Part shown: positions 5,159 through 6,511 of the stretch, in pieces
Numbering within the stretch: the first letter of the stretch is position 1
How the letters are laid out: each line of letters begins with the position of its first letter
Source of the DNA: Veillonella sp.
GTDB lineage: Bacteria; Bacillota; Negativicutes; Veillonellales; Veillonellaceae
Direction of reading: 5' to 3'
DNA: 6,511 nt
Assembly: GCA_022737715.1 (NCBI GenBank)
Contig: JAIITD010000097.1
Span: 1-6,511, forward strand
The notes under the pieces: generated by a model
Told to the model about the DNA's origin: nothing
What the model saw: the letters and a program-made list of their open reading frames with translations, nothing else
Database searches by the model: none
Program-made: the position numbers and the translations under genes

Positions 5159-6184
5159 ATGAATGAGTTGTTAATGGTATGCGAGCGTATAGCACCGGAA
5201 TTAATGACAGTCTTAAAGGATCGCTACAAATTATTGAGCCATCTAGCCTATGAAGAACCTCTCGGCCGTAGGAGTTTAGCTCTAGCTACAGATATATCAG
5301 AGCGTGCAGTACGATCTCATGTTGATGCATTACGCGGTAATGGATTAGTTGAAATCTCTAAACCTGGTATCTATCTGAGTGCTGAAGGACGAGAACTAGT
5401 TCCTAAATTAAGGGGTATTCTTTATGAATACGAACGTGTTGGTGAATTAGAACAACAGTTAAAAGCAGCATTACATATTGATGATGTTATTATCACACCG
5501 AGTGAAGGCTCATTAATGTTAAAGCGCTTAGGTTTTACTGCTGCTAAAGTGGTTCAACGTATGGTAACCGATGAGTCTGTCGTAGCTGTTAGTGGCGGTA
5601 GTACCATGGCAGCCATGGCTGATGAAATGCCTAGTAGTGTGTTGCATCCTGTGGTTGTACCAGCCCGTGGTGGTGTTGGTGAAGTCGTTGAATATCAAGC
5701 GAATGTAATCGCCTCTGTATTAGCAGAACGTTGGCATGGCTCGTATAAGATGCTTCATTTACCAGATGGGCTATCCAAAGATTCCCTAGATATGCTTGTA
5801 ACATTAGAACCACAAATCAAGGAGATTAGCGAATTAATCCATAGAACTGATATATTAGTTTTTGGTATTGGTCAAGCACTCCATATGGCCGATGTACGAC
5901 ATATACCGGAGGGTGTGCGCCGTCAACTTGTTGATGGCGATGCTGTAGGTGAAGCATTAGGTCAGTATTGCTCTATGGATGGTTCTATCGTCTATGCGAC
6001 GAACAACATAGGGCTTTCATTAAGGGATATAGTAAATATACCGCATGTTATAGCTGTAGCAGGTGGCTTTGATAAAGCTAGTGCAATTATCAGCGTTATG
6101 AGGTCTTGTAAAAAGGGCATTCTCATAATAGATGATCAAGCAGCAGAAGGTATGCGTCAATTACTAAATATTCCTGCATTATAA
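5159..6184 (+). CDS. cggR: Central glycolytic genes regulator CggR, SorC/DeoR-type repressor
   Basis: This is a DNA-binding repressor of the lower-glycolysis operon; in Bacillus, fructose 1,6-bisphosphate relieves repression. The N-terminal winged helix is at about residues 25-75, with GRRSLALATDISERAVRSH (36-54) carrying the recognition region. A short linker (about 88-104) leads to the SorC sugar-phosphate-binding domain (105-341), marked by VAVSGGSTMAAMA (142-154), PARGGVGEVVEYQANV (168-183), VFGIGQALHMA (234-244), DAVGEALGQY (261-270) and AVAGGFDKASAI (299-310). Ser145-Thr149, Arg170 and Lys306 are the likely phosphate contacts by analogy with B. subtilis CggR. Length (341) and the opening MNELL match that protein. 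The start is fixed by AAAGGAGG 6 bases upstream. Placement directly before gap, with a matching operator in the leader, makes CggR firmer than a generic SorC call. CggR in a lineage that may not be saccharolytic would be notable. Confidence 0.95.
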   Translation: MNELLMVCERIAPELMTVLKDRYKLLSHLAYEEPLGRRSLALATDISERAVRSHVDALRGNGLVEISKPGIYLSAEGRELVPKLRGILYEYERVGELEQQLKAALHIDDVIITPSEGSLMLKRLGFTAAKVVQRMVTDESVVAVSGGSTMAAMADEMPSSVLHPVVVPARGGVGEVVEYQANVIASVLAERWHGSYKMLHLPDGLSKDSLDMLVTLEPQIKEISELIHRTDILVFGIGQALHMADVRHIPEGVRRQLVDGDAVGEALGQYCSMDGSIVYATNNIGLSLRDIVNIPHVIAVAGGFDKASAIISVMRSCKKGILIIDDQAAEGMRQLLNIPAL

Positions 6185-6236
6185 TTTAGTTTATCATTTT
6201 TTAGTATTATATAGTTCTTTTGAGGAGGACAAAACA

Positions 6237-6511
6237 ATGGCAGTTAAAGTTGGTATTAATGGTTTCGGTCGTATTGGTAAATGTGTAGTACGTGCGGCAA
6301 TTAATAATCCAGATGTTGAAGTAGTAGCTATTAATGCGACTGGTGATAATGAAGGTACTGCATTATTGTTAAAATACGATTCCGTACATGGCACAATCCC
6401 TAATGAAGTGACATTTGATGACGAAAACATTTATGTAGATGGTAAACGTATTCGCGTATTCCATGACCGTGATGCTTCTAAATTGCCTTGGTCTGAAGAA
6501 GGCGTTGAAAT
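6237..6511 (+). CDS. gap: Glyceraldehyde-3-phosphate dehydrogenase, 3' end beyond window
   Basis: The enzyme interconverts glyceraldehyde 3-phosphate and 1,3-bisphosphoglycerate in glycolysis or gluconeogenesis. Only 91 of roughly 335 residues are visible, covering much of the N-terminal Rossmann domain: GINGFGRIG (6-14), VVAINATGDNEGTALLLKYD (29-48) continuing into SVHG (49-52), and the SKLPW segment (81-85). The catalytic Cys region is not in view. Position 34 is Ala where NAD-specific enzymes have Asp (VAVND in B. subtilis GapA), followed by Thr35; GapB-type NADP enzymes also lack that Asp. AGGAGG (6223-6228) lies 8 bases before the ATG. The 52-base gap after cggR holds no terminator and no convincing promoter, so gap is co-transcribed with its repressor. 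Codon use is strongly biased, as in glyA. Confidence 0.96.
   Translation, partial: MAVKVGINGFGRIGKCVVRAAINNPDVEVVAINATGDNEGTALLLKYDSVHGTIPNEVTFDDENIYVDGKRIRVFHDRDASKLPWSEEGVE

Noticed and set aside
6185..6236. A separate promoter for gap in the cggR-gap gap (TATAGT at 6210-6215)
   Set aside because: There is no -35 box at acceptable spacing; TTTATC at 6190 is only 14 bases away. The setting fits co-transcription from the cggR promoter.
6194..6430. A minus-strand frame over the start of gap
   Set aside because: It is antisense to a clear gap start with a perfect ribosome binding site, and no protein features are visible.

Overview
This window is a compact stretch of a low-to-mid G+C bacterial chromosome, with every gene on the + strand. 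Protein lengths and motifs, AGGAGG-type ribosome binding sites, and a CggR-controlled glyceraldehyde-3-phosphate dehydrogenase (GAPDH) gene all point to Firmicutes/Bacillota. My best guess is a Negativicute close to Veillonella. This rests on the character of the GlyA, Upp and Gap proteins and on codon use, and no database search was made.

Region 1 (1-1841) holds the 3' part of prmC, the release-factor glutamine methyltransferase. It is followed 4 bases later by a GTG-started tsaC/ywlC gene (Sua5-type threonylcarbamoyl-AMP synthase). Both act on the translation apparatus and look translationally coupled.

Region 2 (1842-4213) opens with a strong extended -10 promoter and a hairpin at the predicted 5' end of the mRNA. 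Next come ywlE (protein-arginine phosphatase type), rpiB (ribose-5-phosphate isomerase B) and glyA (serine hydroxymethyltransferase), ending in a very good intrinsic terminator. A weaker candidate promoter precedes glyA.

Region 3 (4214-5032) is a single-gene unit for upp (uracil phosphoribosyltransferase). It has its own candidate promoter, a leader hairpin with two possible registers, and a GAAA-tetraloop terminator. The order prmC ... ywlC, ywlE, rpiB(ywlF), glyA, upp is, from general knowledge, a pared-down version of the Bacillus subtilis ywk/ywl-glyA-upp region.

Region 4 (5033-6511) is the control head of a glycolytic operon: a promoter, a two-copy direct-repeat operator with the exact spacing of the B. 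subtilis CggR operator, cggR, and the first 91 codons of gap. The operator lies downstream of the predicted transcription start, so CggR probably represses its own operon by blocking initiation or elongation. The visible start of Gap lacks the Asp that normally fixes NAD specificity, so its cofactor preference deserves a check.

The genes are core metabolism and translation functions: RpiB and Upp feed and use ribose/PRPP, GlyA makes one-carbon units, and CggR/Gap set triose-phosphate flux. I see no mobile element, CRISPR array, tRNA, rRNA or phage gene. The longest stretch without a gene is 199 bases (4960-5158), and all the larger gaps carry recognisable regulatory structure. The window does not appear to hold a wholly new system. 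The regulatory DNA around upp and cggR-gap, and the Gap cofactor signature, are the parts worth reading twice.
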